Source: Kaistia hirudinis
GTDB taxonomy: Bacteria; Pseudomonadota; Alphaproteobacteria; Rhizobiales; Kaistiaceae
NCBI RefSeq assembly: GCF_014196455.1
Contig: NZ_JACIDS010000003.1
Location: forward strand, 620,001 to 684,000
DNA length: 64,000 nt
Direction of reading: 5' to 3'
In this document: positions 61,705 to 64,000 of the stretch, piece after piece
Layout: every line of letters begins with the position of its first letter
Position numbering within the stretch: the first letter of the stretch is position 1
Notes under the pieces: model-generated
Told to the model about the DNA's origin: nothing
The model's input: only the letters and a program-made list of their open reading frames with translations
Databases searched by the model: none
Program-made: the position numbers and the translations under genes

Positions 61705-64000
61705 ATGCCGAAGGTCATGAGCGATGCGCAGATGCGGTTGGCGGGAGCGGCGGTGGTCCGTGAAGCCAAAGACGCCGCGCGCGCCACGGCCACCGGCGCC
61801 CGAACGCTGAGCCCCGGCCGCCGCGGCCTTTACGACCCGCGCAACGAACACGACGCCTGCGGCGTCGGCTTCATCGCGAACCTGAAGAACGAGAAGTCGC
61901 ATCGCATCGTCGAGAGCGGCCTCGAGATCGTGCTGAACCTCACGCATCGCGGCGCGGTGGGTGCCGATCCGCTGATGGGCGACGGCGCCGGCATGCTCGT
62001 GCAGATTCCGCACCGCTTCTTCTCCGAGGAAGCGGTCCGGCTCGGCTTCACGCTGCCCGAGCCCGGCCACTATGCGGTCGGCTTCCTTTTCCTGCCGCAG
62101 GATGCGGCGGTTCGCGCCGGCATGGAGAAGATCGTCGAGGACGTCGTCGCCGAGGAGGGCCAGGTCCTCATCGGCTGGCGCGACGTGCCCGTCGACAATT
62201 CCTCGCTGTCCAAGGCGCCGGAGATCGCGGCGACCGAGCCCTATCACCGGCAGGTCTTCATCGGTCGCGGCAAGGCGATCGAGAGCGAGGACGATTTCGA
62301 GCGGCGGCTCTTCATTATCCGCAAGGTGATCTCCAGCCGCATCTACGCGACCTATTCCGGGCTCGACAACGATTTCTACGTCGTTTCGCTCTCGGCGCGG
62401 ACCATCGTCTACAAGGGCATGTTCCTCGCCTATCAGCTCGGCGCCTATTACCGCGACTTCCATGATCCGCGCTTCGAGAGCGCGCTCGCCCTCGTGCATC
62501 AGCGCTTCTCGACCAACACCTTCCCGTCCTGGCGGCTCGCCCATCCCTACCGGATGGTCGCGCACAATGGCGAGATCAACACGGTGCGCGGCAACGTCAA
62601 CTGGATGGCGGCGCGGCAGGCCTCGGTCGATTCCGAACTGTTCGGCAACGACATCTCCAAGCTGTGGCCGATCTCCTATGAGGGGCAGTCGGACACCGCC
62701 TGCTTCGACAACGCGCTCGAGTTCCTCGTGCAGGGCGGCTATTCCATGCCGCACGCCGCGATGATGCTCATTCCCGAGGCATGGGCAGGCAACCCGCTCA
62801 TGGACGAGCAGCGGCGTGCTTTCTACGAGTACCATGCCGCGCTGATGGAGCCGTGGGACGGTCCGGCTGCCGTTGCCTTCACCGACGGAAGGCAGATCGG
62901 CGCGACGCTCGACCGCAACGGGCTCCGTCCGGCGCGCTATTTCGTGACCGAGGACGGCGACGTCATCCTCGCTTCGGAGGCCGGCGTGCTGCCGATTCCG
63001 GAGGAGAAGATCGTCACCAAGTGGCGCCTCCAGCCGGGCAAGATGCTGCTGATCGACCTCGAAGAGGGACGCATCGTCTCCGACGAGGAGATCAAGCATC
63101 AGCTCGCGGCGAAGCTCCCCTATCAGAGCTGGCTCTCGCGCACCCAGATCGTGCTCGAAGATCTTCCGCCCGTGCCGCCGCGCGCGCCGCGGACGGATGT
63201 GAGCCTGCTCGATCGCCAGCAGGCCTTCGGCTATACGGTCGAGGATCTGAAGCTTCTGATGAGCCCCATGGCCACCACCGGCCAGGAGGCCGTCGGCTCC
63301 ATGGGCACGGATACGCCGATATCGGTGCTCTCCGACAAGTCGAAGCTGCTCTACACCTATTTCAAGCAGAACTTCGCGCAGGTCACCAACCCGCCGATCG
63401 ACCCGATCCGTGAAGAGCTCGTCATGAGCCTCGTCTCGTTCATCGGGCCGCGGCCGAACCTGTTCGACCTGCAGGGTGCCGGCCATCGCAAGCGCCTCGA
63501 GGTTCGCCAGCCGATCCTGGAGAACCAGGACCTCGAAAAGATCCGTGCCATCGGCGACCTGGACGACAACCCGTTCCAGTCGAAGACGCTCGACATCACC
63601 TTCGCCTCCACCAAGGGCGCGGACGGGATGCAGGATGCGCTCGACCGGCTCTGCGAGCGGGCTGAGGCGGCGGTGCATGGCGGCTACAACATCATCATCC
63701 TGTCCGACCGCATGGTCGGCCCGGAGCGGATCCCGATTCCCGCCCTGCTCGCCACGGCAGGCGTGCATCATCACCTGATCCGCAAGGGGCTGAGGACGTC
63801 GGTCGGCCTGGTCGTCGAGACGGGCGAGGCGCGCGAGGTGCATCATTTCTGCGCACTCGCCGGCTTCGGCGCCGAGGCGATCAACCCCTATCTCGCCTTC
63901 GAGACCCTGCTCGACATGCGCGACGAGTTCCCCGGCGAGGTGGACGAGGAAGAGATCGTCCATCGCTATGTGAAGTCGATCGACAAGGGCATCCTCAAGG
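61705..64000 (+). CDS. gltB: Glutamate synthase (NADPH-type) large subunit, N-terminal part (runs off window end)
   Basis: The first 765 codons of the glutamate synthase alpha chain, which makes two glutamate from glutamine and 2-oxoglutarate. After a 51-residue propeptide, the N-terminal glutamine amidotransferase domain begins at Cys52 in NEHDACGVGFIANLKNEKSH; VHQRFSTNTFPSWRLAHPYRMVAHNGEINTVRGN and FLVQGGYSMPHAAMMLIPEAW are diagnostic. The central domain starts near residue 500. The rest, with the FMN and iron-sulfur regions, is outside the window. ATG at 61705 is the only fitting start: an earlier ATG at 61691 meets a stop after nine codons. Confidence 0.95.
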   Translation, partial: MPKVMSDAQMRLAGAAVVREAKDAARATATGARTLSPGRRGLYDPRNEHDACGVGFIANLKNEKSHRIVESGLEIVLNLTHRGAVGADPLMGDGAGMLVQIPHRFFSEEAVRLGFTLPEPGHYAVGFLFLPQDAAVRAGMEKIVEDVVAEEGQVLIGWRDVPVDNSSLSKAPEIAATEPYHRQVFIGRGKAIESEDDFERRLFIIRKVISSRIYATYSGLDNDFYVVSLSARTIVYKGMFLAYQLGAYYRDFHDPRFESALALVHQRFSTNTFPSWRLAHPYRMVAHNGEINTVRGNVNWMAARQASVDSELFGNDISKLWPISYEGQSDTACFDNALEFLVQGGYSMPHAAMMLIPEAWAGNPLMDEQRRAFYEYHAALMEPWDGPAAVAFTDGRQIGATLDRNGLRPARYFVTEDGDVILASEAGVLPIPEEKIVTKWRLQPGKMLLIDLEEGRIVSDEEIKHQLAAKLPYQSWLSRTQIVLEDLPPVPPRAPRTDVSLLDRQQAFGYTVEDLKLLMSPMATTGQEAVGSMGTDTPISVLSDKSKLLYTYFKQNFAQVTNPPIDPIREELVMSLVSFIGPRPNLFDLQGAGHRKRLEVRQPILENQDLEKIRAIGDLDDNPFQSKTLDITFASTKGADGMQDALDRLCERAEAAVHGGYNIIILSDRMVGPERIPIPALLATAGVHHHLIRKGLRTSVGLVVETGEAREVHHFCALAGFGAEAINPYLAFETLLDMRDEFPGEVDEEEIVHRYVKSIDKGILK

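Noticed and set aside
61249-63963. 904-codon minus-strand frame opposite gltB
   Set aside because: gltB is certain on the other strand, and this translation has no similarity pattern.

Overview
The window is about 64 kb of GC-rich chromosomal DNA from an alphaproteobacterium, most likely of the order Hyphomicrobiales (Rhizobiales). The support is indirect but consistent: ornithine decarboxylase with homospermidine synthase, a second RpoH-type sigma factor, a CarD/CdnL regulator beside a 7Fe ferredoxin and a mitochondrial Suv3-like helicase, a BBP2-type outer-membrane barrel, and many paralogous Dpp-type and NMT1-type ABC transporters. No rRNA, tRNA, CRISPR array, integrase or insertion sequence was found. 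Coding density is high and the genes look like ordinary chromosomal genes.

Layout. 1-9.8 kb: the start of an RND efflux permease with its adaptor and a divergent TetR regulator (an 18-bp perfect palindrome lies between them), a GyrI-like protein, an EamA exporter, a MarR regulator, an outer-membrane barrel, arabinose-5-phosphate isomerase, an NfeD-like protein and ferrochelatase. 9.9-18 kb: a secreted 5'-nucleotidase-like protein, a class I glutamine amidotransferase-like peptidase, a NiCoT/DUF1007 metal pair, a LysR regulator, an amidase and a gamma-glutamyltransferase. 18.2-22 kb: a polyamine locus with a long structured leader RNA (candidate speF motif), ornithine decarboxylase, a GNAT acetyltransferase and homospermidine synthase. 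22-27.5 kb: a Tat-exported amidohydrolase, a lytic transglycosylase, a small COX1-like membrane protein, a WD40 protein and a His-rich CobW GTPase.

27.6-47 kb is the most distinctive part. On the minus strand, two tandem 8-oxoguanine-deaminase-like amidohydrolases, a creatininase-family protein, a catalytically degenerate 2-hydroxyacid dehydrogenase and a full dppABCDF-type transporter run in one direction. After a YeiH/LysR pair and a RidA protein, a plus-strand operon carries an NMT1-type ABC transporter, a cytosine-deaminase-like enzyme, an FAD-linked oxidase and a flavodoxin-fold reductase. A sequence matching the sigma-54 -24/-12 consensus precedes it. Together they look like a nucleobase or cyclic-nitrogen scavenging region; its exact substrates cannot be read from sequence.

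47-64 kb is mostly core: galU and galE, an MltB-like transglycosylase, a DUF459 SGNH protein, rpoH-like, carD, fdxA, an S4 protein, the Suv3-like helicase with a long acidic then basic tail, a DUF3108 protein, rpmB, threonine aldolase and the first 765 codons of gltB, which runs off the end of the window.
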